Numbered from the stretch's first letter, positions 1 through 9,194 are shown. The stretch: DNA of 64,000 nucleotides from CAVZBW01 sp963778465 (GCA_963778465.1 CAVZUK010000003.1:744001-808000); one strand, 5' to 3'. The notes: generated by a model not told the origin, from the letters alone. A program made the numbers and translations.

Positions 1-6
1 CCAGCA

Positions 7-38
7 GGGACGGGAGGACCGCAGGTCGCTCCCGTCCC
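7..38 (-). terminator. Hairpin downstream of the SHOCT protein gene
   Basis: Ten-base arms GGGACGGGAG (7-16) and CTCCCGTCCC (29-38) pair perfectly and enclose a second small stem, GACC/GGTC. The hairpin lies 14 bases beyond the stop codon of the minus-strand gene. There is no T run, as is common for terminators in GC-rich actinomycetes. Confidence 0.55.
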
Positions 39-51
39 CGAAGGGTCGTGA

Positions 52-456
52 TCAGGCGGCGCCGAGGACCTTTGCCTTCTCCCGGTCGAACTCGTCCTGC
101 GTAAGCGCGCCCTGGTCCTTCAGCTGGGCCAGGCGTGCGATCTGGTCGGCGGACGATCCCTGGCTGCCCGTCGCTTGCCGGACGTACTCCTTGAACTCGG
201 TGTCGCGCTGCTTGGCCTGCTGGATCGAGCGCTCGTGCATCCCGCCGCCGCGCACGATCAGGTAGATGAGCACCCCGATGAAGGGGAAGATGATCAGCAC
301 GATCGCCCAGAGGGCCTTGTGCCATCCCTTGAGGTCGTGGCTCCGAAAAAGATCGAAGAAGACATTGATGAGCAGGAAGATCCACAGGAACAGGATGAAG
401 AACTCGATGATGGACACGAAGATGTCCAGCAACGGGTATGACGATGCGAGCAGCAA
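52..456 (-). CDS. Small membrane protein with PLDc_N-like region and C-terminal SHOCT domain
   Basis: A 134-residue protein of unknown function. Two hydrophobic segments (about residues 10-33 and 48-67) are separated by a short polar loop, and the second ends in FPFIGVLIYLIVRGGG, the typical look of the PLDc_N (phospholipase D nuclease N-terminal) membrane segment. The last 30 residues (IARLAQLKDQGALTQDEFD...) match the SHOCT motif, a short domain thought to mediate oligomerisation. I chose the TTG start at 456 because GAGAGGAGAGG lies just upstream on the minus strand and the longer frame has no membrane-protein character. It appears monocistronic and is followed by a hairpin at 7-38. Confidence 0.8.
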   Translation of the reverse strand: MLLASSYPLLDIFVSIIEFFILFLWIFLLINVFFDLFRSHDLKGWHKALWAIVLIIFPFIGVLIYLIVRGGGMHERSIQQAKQRDTEFKEYVRQATGSQGSSADQIARLAQLKDQGALTQDEFDREKAKVLGAA

Positions 457-720
457 CTCTGCCTCTCCTCTCGGGCGCCCGTGGGCCCCTCTCCCGGCTC
501 TGGCGCGCCCACCCGGGCGGCCGTGCCGGCCCGTCACGTTAGCAACCTCCTTCGGAGGGCAACAGCGGAGGCCAGCGGGGGAATGCACCGACGGGGTGAG
601 ACTTGCCTCGAACGTCACCGACGCGAGCGAGCCTGTAGCCTGGAGCAGCCCAATGGACGTGTGCGGCGTCGTCGAGCTCGAATTCGAGCGCCCGACAGCG
701 CAGTTTGCGGGGGGCTGCAA

Positions 721-809
721 GGAGAGGTGCGAGAGCGGCCGAATCGGACTCACTGCTAATGAGTTGACCGGGGGAACCCGGTCCGAGGGTTCAAATCCCT
801 CCCTCTCCG
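721..809 (+). tRNA. tRNA-Ser (anticodon GCT)
   Basis: The acceptor arms GGAGAGG (721-727) and CCTCTCC (802-808) pair perfectly with discriminator G at 809. The anticodon stem ACTCA/TGAGT encloses loop CTGCTAA with anticodon GCT at 755-757. A long variable arm follows, as expected for a class II serine tRNA. The T arm is GAGGG-TTCAAAT-CCCTC (785-801). CCA is not encoded. It decodes AGC/AGU serine codons. Confidence 0.96.
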
Positions 810-900
810 CTCGGACGATGAGGATCGACCAAGGGCGTTCCGGCGGGGGCGCCCGGGTCCCGCGGTGGTCGGGCAGGGCGCGACCTCGCGAGGAGTGAAG

Positions 901-2262
901 TTGAACAGGTACTGGTTGGAGACCCTCGGGTGTCCCAAGAACCAGGTGGACGGCGACAAGCTGGCTCACCGGCTCGAAGGGGGCGGCTACCGACGGTCGG
1001 ACGCGCCCGAGGACGCCGACCTGGTGGTGGTCAACACCTGTGCCTTCATCGAGTCGGCGCGCCAGGAATCGATCGAGGCGGTCCTCGAGGCGGCAGCGGC
1101 GCGACGGCCGGGTGCCCGGCTGGTGGTCACCGGCTGCCTCGCCGAGCGCTACGGCGACGAGCTCGCTCGCGCCCTCCCCGAGGTCGACCTCGTCGCCGGG
1201 TTCGGCCGCACCATCGTGCCCGAGGAGCCGCAGGAGGCCCCGGTCCCGGTGCGTCTGACGCGCCGGGTGGCGCTGGAGCCGGTGCTCTCCGCGTCGTCGT
1301 CCTTCGACCTCCTGGAGCTCCCCCGCGGCCCGGCGGAGACACCCTGGGCGTACGTCAAGGTCGCCGAGGGGTGCGACCGCCGGTGCGGCTTCTGCGCCAT
1401 CCCCTCGTTTCGCGGGCCCCAGCGCTCACGCCGCTCCGAGGACATCGTCCGAGAGGTGGCCGACCTCGTGGAGGGCGACGGGCGGGCGCACGGCGGGGTG
1501 CGCGAGATCGTCCTCGTGGCCCAGGACCTCGCCTCCTACGGGCGCGACCGCAGCCAGCCGGGGAGGGCGGCCAGAGGGGGCGCCGTCTCGCCGATCGTGC
1601 GCCTGCTCGGCGAGGTCGACGCCCTCGCCTCGAGGACCCGCCTCCTGTATCTTTACCCGTCCTCGCTCACGGATCCGTTGGTGGAGGCCATCGTGGCCAC
1701 CGGGGTCCCGTACTTCGACCTGTCGCTGCAGCACGTGTCGCGGCCCCTGCTGGCGCGGATGCGTCGGTGGGGAGACGGGTCGCGCTTCCTCGATCGCATC
1801 GAGTCCATCCGGGGGCTGGCGCCCGACGCCACGCTGCGCTCTTCCTTCATCCTCGGCTATCCCGGCGAGACAGAGGAGGACCACGACCGCCTGCTCGCCT
1901 TCCTCGAGGACGCCCAGCTCGACTGGGCGGGCTTCTTCCCGTTTTCACGGGAGGAGGGGACGGCGGCCGCGAGCCTGCCCGACCAGGTGCCCGAGGACCT
2001 CGCGATCCAACGCCTCCGAGAGTGCGCCGAGATCCAGGACGCCATCACCGAGCGTCGGCGCCGGGCCCTCGTGGGTCAAAGGTTCGAGGTCCTGGTCGAC
2101 CGGCCGGGACATGCCCGCAGCGTCCACGAGGCGCCGGAGATCGACGGGATCGTGCGGGTCCCCGAGGAGCTACCGGTCGGCGCTCTCGTCACGGTCGAGG
2201 TGAGCGGCTCCGCCGGAACCGACCTCTGGGCACGGCCCGTCGAGCTGAGGGCGTCCGCATGA
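901..2262 (+). CDS. rimO: Ribosomal protein uS12 methylthiotransferase RimO
   Basis: A radical-SAM methylthiotransferase expected to add a methylthio group to a conserved aspartate of ribosomal protein uS12. The N-terminal UPF0004 domain has its three cluster cysteines in LGCPKNQ (near residue 11), NTCAF and TGCLAE. The radical-SAM motif CDRRCGFC (C-x3-C-x2-C) is at about residues 158-165, and a TRAM-like domain forms the C terminus. The LGCPKN-x-VD signature separates RimO from MiaB. I chose TTG at 901 because AGGAG lies five bases upstream; an in-frame GTG at 865 lacks such a site. The length of 453 residues is normal. It heads the rimO-pgsA-cinA group. Confidence 0.95.
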   Translation: MNRYWLETLGCPKNQVDGDKLAHRLEGGGYRRSDAPEDADLVVVNTCAFIESARQESIEAVLEAAAARRPGARLVVTGCLAERYGDELARALPEVDLVAGFGRTIVPEEPQEAPVPVRLTRRVALEPVLSASSSFDLLELPRGPAETPWAYVKVAEGCDRRCGFCAIPSFRGPQRSRRSEDIVREVADLVEGDGRAHGGVREIVLVAQDLASYGRDRSQPGRAARGGAVSPIVRLLGEVDALASRTRLLYLYPSSLTDPLVEAIVATGVPYFDLSLQHVSRPLLARMRRWGDGSRFLDRIESIRGLAPDATLRSSFILGYPGETEEDHDRLLAFLEDAQLDWAGFFPFSREEGTAAASLPDQVPEDLAIQRLRECAEIQDAITERRRRALVGQRFEVLVDRPGHARSVHEAPEIDGIVRVPEELPVGALVTVEVSGSAGTDLWARPVELRASA

Positions 2263-2267
2263 GCAGG

Positions 2268-2284
2268 CGCGGCGGACCGCCGCG
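2268..2284. other. GC-rich palindrome between rimO and pgsA
   Basis: CGCGGCGG-A-CCGCCGCG is a perfect 8+1+8 palindrome just after the rimO stop. As RNA it could form a six-pair hairpin with a five-base loop between rimO and pgsA. It may be a weak terminator or attenuator, but there is no T run, and in GC-rich DNA such palindromes also arise by chance. Confidence 0.3.
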
Positions 2285-2308
2285 CGCCGCCACGTTGGGA
2301 GGGCCGCC

Positions 2309-2890
2309 ATGACCGACATGGCGGGCCCGCACAGCTTCGGCCCGACGGCGCTCGCGACTCCCGCCAACGCCCTCACCGCGTCCCGACTGCTGGCCACCCC
2401 CATCTTCGTGGGCCTGATCCTGGTGCGCGGCGCGAGCTGGTGGACCGTCGCGGTCGGGGTCGTGGTCGCGGGCAGCGACGGGCTGGACGGCTGGATCGCC
2501 CGGCGTCAGGGGGCCACCCGGTCCGGCGCCTTCCTCGACCCCCTCGCCGACAAGGCCATCGTGCTCGGCGCGATGTTCGCGCTGGCGGCACAGGGGCACC
2601 TTCCCTGGCTGCCGGTGCTCCTGATCGGCGCCCGCGAGATCGCCATGAGCGCGTACCGGTCCTGGGTCGCGCGGCGTGGCGTCTCGATCCCCGCCCGCCG
2701 GTCCGCCAAGATCAAGACCCTCGTGCAGGACCTGGCCATCGCCACGTGCCTCGTCCCGCCCCTGGCCTCGCAGCACGACCTGCAGCTGGTGGCCATCTGG
2801 GTGGCCGCCGGCTTCACGCTGTGGACGGGGGCGCAGTACGTGATGGACGGTTGGCGGGCGGCCCGTTCTGCAGCGGGCGCCGACGGCTGA
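2309..2890 (+). CDS. pgsA: CDP-diacylglycerol-glycerol-3-phosphate 3-phosphatidyltransferase family protein
   Basis: An integral membrane CDP-alcohol phosphatidyltransferase. It is expected to join glycerol-3-phosphate to CDP-diacylglycerol in phosphatidylglycerol synthesis. The complete family motif D-G-x2-D-G-x2-A-R-x-...-G-x3-D-x3-D is present at residues 57-81 (D57, D60, D77 and D81 would bind metal). Several hydrophobic segments follow. The 193-residue length is typical. Its position between rimO and cinA is the usual actinobacterial arrangement and supports PgsA over other CDP-alcohol transferases. Its TGA overlaps the cinA ATG (TGATG), so the two are probably translationally coupled. 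Confidence 0.9.
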   Translation: MTDMAGPHSFGPTALATPANALTASRLLATPIFVGLILVRGASWWTVAVGVVVAGSDGLDGWIARRQGATRSGAFLDPLADKAIVLGAMFALAAQGHLPWLPVLLIGAREIAMSAYRSWVARRGVSIPARRSAKIKTLVQDLAIATCLVPPLASQHDLQLVAIWVAAGFTLWTGAQYVMDGWRAARSAAGADG

Positions 2891-4171
2891 TGCGCGTCGA
2901 GATCGTCGCGGTCGGCACGGAACTGCTGCTCGGCCAGATCGCCGACACGAACTCGGCCTGGCTCGGCGAGCAGCTGGCGGCGGCCGGCGTGGCGTCACAC
3001 TTTCATCAGGCCGTCGGCGACAATCACCAGCGGATCGTGCTCGCCCTGCGCACCGCGCTCGGCGAGGAGCGACGGTGTGATCGTCTGCGGCGGCCTCGGA
3101 CCCACGCAGGACGACATCACCCGCGACGCCATCGCCGAGGTCATGAACGTGCCGCTCGATCGGGATCCGGAGATCGAGGCGCGCATCGCCACCTTTTTCG
3201 CCGAGCGGGGCCGGGAGATGTCCGAGAACAACGCCCGCCAGGCCGACGTGCCGAGGGGCGCTTCGATCATCGAGCAGGTGCGCGGCACCGCACCGGGTCT
3301 CATCTGCCCGGTGGGCGCCAAGGTGATCTTCGCCGTTCCCGGCGTGCCGCACGAGATGATGGAGATGTTCGACCGGGCCATCCTGCCGGACCTGCGCCGG
3401 CGGCAGGCGGAGGCGGGCGAGGAGGGGGTCATCGCCAGCCGGGTGCTGCGGACCTGGGGCACGAGCGAGTCGTGGCTGGCCGAGGTGCTCGAGGACCGCA
3501 TCCGGGCGCTCGACGAGCCGGGCTCCTCCGTCACCATCGCCTTCCTGGCGAGCGGCATCGAGGGACTGAAGGTCCGCCTCACCGCCGGGGCATCGTCGCT
3601 CGAGGAGGTGGGTCTCGCGCTCGACGCCGAGGAGCGAGAGGTCCGAAAGATCCTGACCGAGCGCGCCGGCGACATCATCTTCGGCGTGGACGACGAGTCG
3701 ATGGAGCACGCGGTGGCCGCCCTGCTCCTCGACGCCGACCAGTCCCTCGGGGTGGCCGAGTCGCTGACCGGCGGGCTCATCGCGTCGCGCTTGGTGGCGG
3801 TCCCCGGAGCCAGCCGGTGGTTCCGGGGGGGCGTGGTCGCCTACGACTCCGACGTCAAGTACGACGTGCTCGGGGTCCCTCGCGGTCCCGTCGTCTCCGA
3901 GGTGGCCGCGGCGGCGATGGCGGAGGGGGTGCGCCGGGTGCTGCGGTGCGACGTCGGGCTGGGCGTCACCGGCGTCGCCGGACCCGAGGAGCAGGAGGGC
4001 CACGCTCCGGGGCTCGTGCTCGTGGGCCTGGCCACTCCGGACGGCAACGTGGTCTCCCATTCCCTCAGGCTGCCCGGCGACCGGGACCGCATCCGTCAGT
4101 ACGCGGCCATCTCGGCGCTCGACCTGCTCCGTCGCTCGCTACTGGGCCGCCCCCTCGTCGATCGGCGCTGA
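2890..4171 (+). pseudogene. cinA: CinA (MoCF-like domain plus nicotinamide-nucleotide amidase), frameshifted
   Basis: The first 60 codons (MRVEIVAVGTELLLGQIADTN) read in the frame of the ATG at 2890. The rest, from DGVIVCGGLGPTQDD onward, reads in the next frame from about 3070 to the stop at 4171. The break lies in gaggagcgacggt near 3065-3072; one extra base or two missing bases (for example a lost CG) would repair it. Joined, the protein has about 427 residues, normal for CinA. It has an N-terminal molybdopterin-binding-like domain (GGLGPTQDD) and a C-terminal amidase domain (ESLTGGLIASRLVAVPGAS, VTGVAGP) that deamidates nicotinamide mononucleotide in pyridine nucleotide recycling. Both halves look otherwise intact, so a sequencing error is as likely as a real mutation. 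Confidence 0.85.
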
Positions 4172-4236
4172 TCGCTCGGTGTCGCTCGTCACGGCCCGTC
4201 CCGGTCGCCGACCCCGGACGCCGACCCGGTCGCCGA

Positions 4237-4809
4237 TCAGGTCGGGCCGCCCTCGAGGATGACGAGCTCGGCCCGGTAGGCGTCGAAGGTGCCTCGATCG
4301 AACGCCACGAGGCGGACGCGTTGATGGGCCTCGGCGGACTCGTGGACGGTGGACACGGCGATCCTCGCGGCGCGGGGCACGGGGAACCCGTAGACGCCGG
4401 TCGAGATGGCGGGGAACGCCACGGTCTCGGCTCCGAGGTCCCGGGCCACCTCCAGGCACCCGCGATAGCAGCTGGCCAGAAGCTCGTCCTCTCGATGGCC
4501 CCCACCCCGCCACACGGGGCCGACCGTGTGGATGATCCACCTCGCCGCCAACCCGAAGCCCGGAGTGGCCTTCGCTTCCCCCGTCTCGCAGCCGCCGAGC
4601 TGCGCGCACGCGGCGTGCAGCTTGCTCGCACCCGCGGCGCGGTGAATGGCGCCGTCGACCCCCCCGCCCCCCGCCAGAGCAGAGTTGGCGGCGTTGACGA
4701 CGGCGTGGACGTCCTGGGTGGTGATGTCGCCGAGGACGGCCACGATCTCGGGTCCGGGCTCGGTCCCGGACCGCTCCGGCCGGGCCCCGGATCCCTCGGG
4801 TACACCCAC
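4237..4809 (-). CDS. Macro domain protein, probable O-acetyl-ADP-ribose deacetylase
   Basis: A 190-residue single macro domain that should bind ADP-ribose derivatives and hydrolyse O-acetyl-ADP-ribose or ADP-ribosyl esters. The signature VVNAANSALAGGGGVDGAIHRAAG carries the substrate-binding asparagines and the Gly-rich loop. IIHTVGPVWRGG and the second loop AFPAISTGVYGFP are also present, as in bacterial YmdB/MacroD proteins. The GTG at 4809 gives a 28-residue N-terminal extension before the fold; a later start is possible. It is divergent from thpR with only 32 bases between the starts. Confidence 0.87.
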   Translation of the reverse strand: MGVPEGSGARPERSGTEPGPEIVAVLGDITTQDVHAVVNAANSALAGGGGVDGAIHRAAGASKLHAACAQLGGCETGEAKATPGFGLAARWIIHTVGPVWRGGGHREDELLASCYRGCLEVARDLGAETVAFPAISTGVYGFPVPRAARIAVSTVHESAEAHQRVRLVAFDRGTFDAYRAELVILEGGPT

Positions 4810-4841
4810 GCCAGGAACGGTACCCGCGGTGGGGTGCGGTC

Positions 4842-5357
4842 ATGAGGGTCTTCGTCGCGGCCGAGCTGCCCGCCGCTGCTCGGGAGGCTCTGGGCGCGCT
4901 GGCGCGGCCGGGGATCGAGGGACTGCGGTGGGCGAGACCCGAGCAATGGCACGTCACGATCGCCTTCCTGGGCGAGGTCGAGCCGGCGGCGGTCGCCTCC
5001 GTCGGGGCCGCCCTCCGGTGCTCGGTTGCGTCGCCAGCCCGTGCCCGGCTCGGACCGGCGACCGCCCTCCTCGGCCGCAGCATCCTCTGCGTACCGGTCA
5101 CCGGGCTCGACATGTTGGCCGCCAGCGTCGCCAGCGCGCTGCGGGCGAAGGGCTTCGAGATCGAGGAGCGGCCGTTCCGTGGCCACGTGACCCTCGCCCG
5201 AGCCCGCGGTCGCCGCTCGGTACCGCCGTCGTTGCGGGGCGCCGCGGTCGAGGCGACCGGGGACGTGGACTGCCTGGTGGTGATGGAGTCGAGTCCGGAG
5301 AAGGGTGGCTCGCGCTATGAGGCGCTCGAACGCGTGCCGCTTTCGGGGGATCGGTAG
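4842..5357 (+). CDS. thpR: RNA 2',3'-cyclic phosphodiesterase (LigT/2H phosphoesterase family)
   Basis: A 171-residue protein with the two HxTx motifs that define the 2H phosphoesterase fold: HVTI at residues 37-40 and HVTL at 115-118. The opening MRVFVAAELP and the LRWARPEQWHVTIAFLGEV stretch are characteristic of ThpR. The enzyme hydrolyses 2',3'-cyclic phosphate ends of RNA to 2'-phosphates. The start is the ATG at 4842, directly at the RVFVA strand. It lies between the cinA group and recA, a frequent actinobacterial context. Confidence 0.88.
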   Translation: MRVFVAAELPAAAREALGALARPGIEGLRWARPEQWHVTIAFLGEVEPAAVASVGAALRCSVASPARARLGPATALLGRSILCVPVTGLDMLAASVASALRAKGFEIEERPFRGHVTLARARGRRSVPPSLRGAAVEATGDVDCLVVMESSPEKGGSRYEALERVPLSGDR

Positions 5358-5382
5358 CCCGTCCCCGGGCGGTGGCGACGCC

Positions 5383-5727
5383 CTACTGCGGCGAGGCGTC
5401 CGGTGGCACGGGCTCTTTGAGCGGCCTCTGGCGCGTCTCGGCGGCTTCCGCGTTGCGCTCTGCCTCGAGCAGCTTCCAGTCGAACCGGGGATCCCCTTCG
5501 ACGCTCAGATCGACGTTGTGGGTCCCGGGACGGTAGGTCACCTGGACCGTGTCGCCGACCTTGGGCATGTCCGGCCAGCTGACCCACGCCTTGACCTGCG
5601 TGCGGAAGGCCGCCTCGTCGTCCGGGTGCACCTCCACGATGTACGTCTCGTGTTGGAGCGTCTTGCGTCCGTCCTTGTCGACGAACTGGTAGCCCTCGTC
5701 GGCGATGATCTTGGCCGAAGCGGCCAC
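5383..5727 (-). CDS. Conserved-looking hypothetical protein
   Basis: I do not recognise a family. From the GTG at 5727 the product is about 114 residues, soluble and charged. It begins VAASAKIIADEGYQFVDKDGRKT and contains a central EVHPDDEAAFRTQVKAWV segment and a VGDTVQVTYRPGTHNVDLSVEGDPRFDWKLLEAE segment. The latter looks like a small beta barrel followed by a C-terminal helix. The start is uncertain: GGGGAGG lies only three bases before GTG 5727, and a TTG at 5739 is an alternative. It converges with thpR and is divergent from recA. Confidence 0.6.
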   Translation of the reverse strand: MAASAKIIADEGYQFVDKDGRKTLQHETYIVEVHPDDEAAFRTQVKAWVSWPDMPKVGDTVQVTYRPGTHNVDLSVEGDPRFDWKLLEAERNAEAAETRQRPLKEPVPPDASPQ

Positions 5728-5829
5728 TTTCCTCCCCAACAGGGCGAGAGTCTGGCATGGAGGGTTGGCGCCGCCCCACCCCCAGGCCGCCGACCAACCC
5801 CCGCCGACCGCCGACCGACCATCCGCGTA

Positions 5830-5843
5830 CGAACACCTGTTCG
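5830..5843. promoter_or_regulatory. SOS box (LexA site) upstream of recA
   Basis: CGAACACCTGTTCG fits the LexA consensus of actinobacteria, CGAAC-N4-GTTCG, with both half sites perfect. It lies about 190 bases before the recA ATG and about 100 bases from the start of the divergent hypothetical gene, so LexA could control either. The region 5728-6032 holds no other recognisable gene. Confidence 0.88.
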
Positions 5844-6032
5844 CTGATATGGTCGCCTGGTGACATCCATGTGGCACGACGCGCCGGGTTCCGGCGTTTG
5901 GGGCGCAGGACACGGTGCCTCGAGCGTGGGACCTTCCGTCGGGCCCCGTTGATACAACCCCTCTCTATGGTCCACCCGCACGGCATCGTCCACCAGACGA
6001 CATGGTCCCCAGGCAGATGAAGGAGCGAACTC

Positions 6033-7079
6033 ATGGAACGTGACAAGGCACTCGAGGTCGCCATGGGCCAGATCGAGAAGCAGTTCGGCAAGGGCTCCAT
6101 CATGCGCATGGGTGAGAACGTCCACATGGCCGTGGAGTCCATCTCCACGGGTGCCATGGCCCTCGACATCGCCCTCGGCATCGGCGGCCTGCCCCGGGGC
6201 CGGATCGTCGAGATCTACGGCCCGGAGTCCTCGGGGAAGTCCACCCTCGCCATGCACGTGGTGGCCGAGGCGCAACGCAACGGGGGTATCTGCGCCTACA
6301 TCGACGCCGAGCACGCCATGGATCCCGTGTACGCCAGGGCCATCGGCGTCAACATCGACGACCTGCTGATCTCCCAGCCCGACACCGGAGAGCAGGCACT
6401 CGAGATCGCCGACATGCTCATCCGCTCGGGCGCGCTCGACGTGCTGGCGATCGACTCGGTCGCCGCGCTGACGCCCCGGGCCGAGCTCGAGGGCGAGATG
6501 GGCGACATCCATGTGGGTCTGCAGGCTCGCCTCATGTCGCAGGCGCTGCGCAAGCTCACCGGGTCGATCTCCAAGTCGAACACCATCGCCGTCTTCATCA
6601 ACCAGCTGCGGGAGAAGGTCGGGATCACCTACGGGTCCCCCGAGGTGACGCCGGGCGGTCGGGCCCTCAAGTTCTACTCGTCGGTGCGGATCGACATCCG
6701 GCGGATCGAGTCCATCAAGGACGGTACGGAGATCGTCGGCAACCGGACCCGGGCCAAGGTGGTGAAGAACAAGTGCGGCGCGCCCTTCAAGAGCGCCGAG
6801 TTCGACATCGAGTACGGCAGGGGGATCAGCCGGGAGGGATCGCTGCTCGACGTGGCCGTGAACCTCAACTTCGTGAAGAAGGCCGGCGCGTGGTTCACCT
6901 ACGAGGGCGAACAGCTCGGCCAGGGTCGGGAGAACGCCAAGCAGTTCCTGTCGGAGAATCCCCAGCTGATGGCCGAGATCGACCAGAGGGTGCGGGACCA
7001 GCTGCGCCCCGAGGTCCCGCCCACCCTCGAGAGGGAGGAGATCCATCCCGACGACGTCCCCATCTCCCTCGAGAGCTAG
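6033..7079 (+). CDS. recA: Recombinase RecA
   Basis: The strand-exchange protein of homologous recombination, which also triggers LexA self-cleavage. The 348-residue length is standard. Walker A GPESSGKST is at residues 63-71. The LAIDSVAAL Walker B strand, the DNA-binding loop regions (IHVGLQARLMSQALRKL, then FINQLREKVGITYGSPEVTPGGRALKFY) and the C-terminal domain are all intact. There is no intein. The ATG at 6033 is preceded by GAAGGAG. The SOS box at 5830-5843 indicates damage induction. No recX follows: the next 200 bases show no conserved frame. Confidence 0.98.
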   Translation: MERDKALEVAMGQIEKQFGKGSIMRMGENVHMAVESISTGAMALDIALGIGGLPRGRIVEIYGPESSGKSTLAMHVVAEAQRNGGICAYIDAEHAMDPVYARAIGVNIDDLLISQPDTGEQALEIADMLIRSGALDVLAIDSVAALTPRAELEGEMGDIHVGLQARLMSQALRKLTGSISKSNTIAVFINQLREKVGITYGSPEVTPGGRALKFYSSVRIDIRRIESIKDGTEIVGNRTRAKVVKNKCGAPFKSAEFDIEYGRGISREGSLLDVAVNLNFVKKAGAWFTYEGEQLGQGRENAKQFLSENPQLMAEIDQRVRDQLRPEVPPTLEREEIHPDDVPISLES

Positions 7080-7293
7080 GGGCTTCTCCCCGAGGTTCTC
7101 CGGGGCCGCGTCGGGCATCCGGCACGGGCGACCGACGCCGACGCATGCCGGCACTGCTCACGATCATGTTGACGACATCCACCGCGAGCGCCGGTTCTAG
7201 TACCAGACGCTCGTGCCGCCGGTCGGCCATCGTCGTCGATGGTGGTGACGATCGAGATTCTGCTGCGTCCCGATTGCGCCCTTCTATTCGGGC

Positions 7294-7695
7294 TTACGGG
7301 CGCCAGGCCTGGCTTCTCTCCGTCGTGCAGAAGAGCGTGATGCGGAAGTCGCCAGGCTCTGTGAAGGCTTCAAGGCGGACTTTGATGCCGTAGGCGTCCC
7401 CTTCCTCGGTGCCCTCCGCGGAGTAACGGCGGAGGGCACCGGGGGGCTGCACGACGTCTTCACGTGCGAACCGGCGCTGGTATCCCATTCCCTCAACGTA
7501 TCCTTGGCCAAGCGCCCGGCAGTCGAGAATCGTCTCCCAGGGCTTGCCAATTTCAACCCTGCCCGTGTAGGCGTGCGCCACCACAACGGCCGGTTCTGCC
7601 GCCCCGGAGGCCGCGCCAGAAGAGGTGAACGCGCCGGCCAGTCCTGCGAGGAACAACGGAGCTGCTACAAGTGCGGACTTCTTTGCCGAGGTCAT
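7294..7695 (-). CDS. Secreted hypothetical protein
   Basis: A 133-residue protein with a clear Sec signal peptide: MTSAKKSALVAAPLFLAGLAGAF, followed by a small-residue stretch to about residue 33. The mature part has three cysteines (DCRALG, FCTTE and one in the signal region) but no domain I recognise. I chose the ATG at 7695 because AAAGGGGAG lies upstream and the signal peptide begins there. It stands alone between recA and a P450 gene. Function unknown. Confidence 0.7.
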   Translation of the reverse strand: MTSAKKSALVAAPLFLAGLAGAFTSSGAASGAAEPAVVVAHAYTGRVEIGKPWETILDCRALGQGYVEGMGYQRRFAREDVVQPPGALRRYSAEGTEEGDAYGIKVRLEAFTEPGDFRITLFCTTERSQAWRP

Positions 7696-7901
7696 CTTGA
7701 CACTCCCCTTTGTCGTCGCTGGGCTCCGACCCCGCGATGGTAGCCAGAGCGCCATTGCCCGAAGGGGTGGTCCTGGAGCTCGGCGGAACAAGGGTGAGCC
7801 GGAGGCGAGCAGGGCCGGCGACCAGCATCTCGGTCCTGCTCCTTCACCGTTGCCGACTCCTGCCCGGTGTCACCCAACGGGCTCGCGGCCACAATGGAGG
7901 C

Positions 7902-9169
7902 ATGGGACCAGGGGGTATCGACGGCATCGACCTGACCGATCTCGACCGGTTCGCCGAGGGGTTTCCCCACGACGACTTCGCTCGGCTCCGCCGGGAGGCA
8001 CCCGTGTGGTGGCACGAGGCGACCGAGCACACGCCGGACGGGGTGGGCTTCTGGGTCCTGAGCCGGCACGCCGACGTGCTGGCGGTGGCCTCCGATGCCG
8101 GCACCTTCTCCTCCGAGCGGGCCCCGGGTTGTCCGGGTGGCGGCACCATCATCGAAGACCTCCCCTACGGCCTCGCGTCCGGGTCCTGCTCAACATGACC
8201 GACGATCCGCGCCACCAGCGGCTGCGACGGCTCTGCACGCCCGCCCTGGCGCCGCGGGTCCTGGCCGAGATCGAGCCGGACCTGCGGGCCCGCACGGCCG
8301 CCATCTTGGACTCCGTGTCGGAGGCGGGGAGCTGCGACTTCCTGAGCGAGGTGGCCGTCGAGCTGCCCATCCAGGCCACCTGCCAGCTGCTCGGCGTGCC
8401 CGAGGCCGACCGCCACCAGCTCGTCCGGTGGACCAACGCCACCCTGACCTACGAGGGGCGCGAGCTCGGGCAGCGCTCGGCGGAGGCGGAGCAGGCTCAG
8501 GCCTCCATGGCCGCCTACGGCGCCGACGTCATCGCCCGCAAGCGCCGGGAGCCTGCGGACGACCTGCTCACGAGGATGGTGCAGGCCGAGGTACCCGACG
8601 ACGAGGGGGTGGCCTCCGCCCTCTCGGACCAGGAGCTCCACATGTTCTTCAGCCTCATGGTGGCGGCGGGGAGCGAGACCACCCGCAACGCCATCGCCCT
8701 CGGGGTGGCCGCGCTGATCGAGCATCCCGATCAGTGGCGGGTGCTCGAGGCGGATCCCGACCTCGTCCCGTCCGCCGCCGAGGAGATCCTGCGCTGGACC
8801 AGCCCGACGCTCTACAACCGCCGCACCGCCACCCTGGACACCCGGCTCGGCACGGAGCGGATCGCCGCCGGCGACAAGGTCACCTTGTGGTGGACGTCGG
8901 CCGACTTCGACGAGGAGGTGTTCGACGACCCGTTCCGCTTCGACGTCCGCCGGAGCCCCAACCCTCACCTCGCCTTCGGGTACAAGGCCCACTTCTGCCT
9001 GGGTGCGGCGCTCGCCAGGATGGAGATCCGGCTCATGCTGCAAGAGGTGCTGGCGAGGTTCGAGGACCTCGAGCTGGCGGGGCCGCTGCGCCGGGCTCGG
9101 ACCAACAAGCACGCCGGGGTCTGCAACATGCCGGTCGCCTTCCGGCGCCGGGCCCGCGTCGGCGCCTAG
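7902..9169 (+). pseudogene. Cytochrome P450, frameshifted
   Basis: A heme monooxygenase of about 422 residues once joined. The first 92 codons (MGPGGIDGIDLTDLDRF ... DLPYGLASG) read in one frame. From VLLNMTDDPRHQRLRRL onward the protein is in another. Adding one G to the GGG at 8181-8183 restores A-S-G-V-L-L-N-M-T-D-D-P, which is what P450s of the CYP125-like actinobacterial groups show here. The I-helix (AAGSETTRN), the ExxR helix (EEILRW) and the cysteine loop (FGYKAHFCLGAALAR) are present. The usual glycine two residues before the histidine is replaced by lysine. No ferredoxin or reductase gene is adjacent and the substrate is unknown. The start at 7902 is the best fit but its SD spacing is poor. 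Confidence 0.82.
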
Positions 9170-9194
9170 AAACCGTCGGGCGGCTGGGGACCGC

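Noticed and set aside
865..900. Extended N terminus of RimO from GTG 865
   Set aside because: No SD site; the conserved sequence starts at the TTG at 901 with AGGAG at the right distance.
2189..4060. 623-residue minus-strand frame antisense to pgsA and cinA
   Set aside because: Arg/His/Asp-rich composition with no domains; it is the mirror reading of GC-rich coding DNA.
7087..7104. Terminator after recA (CCCCG ... CGGGG)
   Set aside because: Only a five-pair stem with an eight-base loop and no T run; too weak in such GC-rich DNA.
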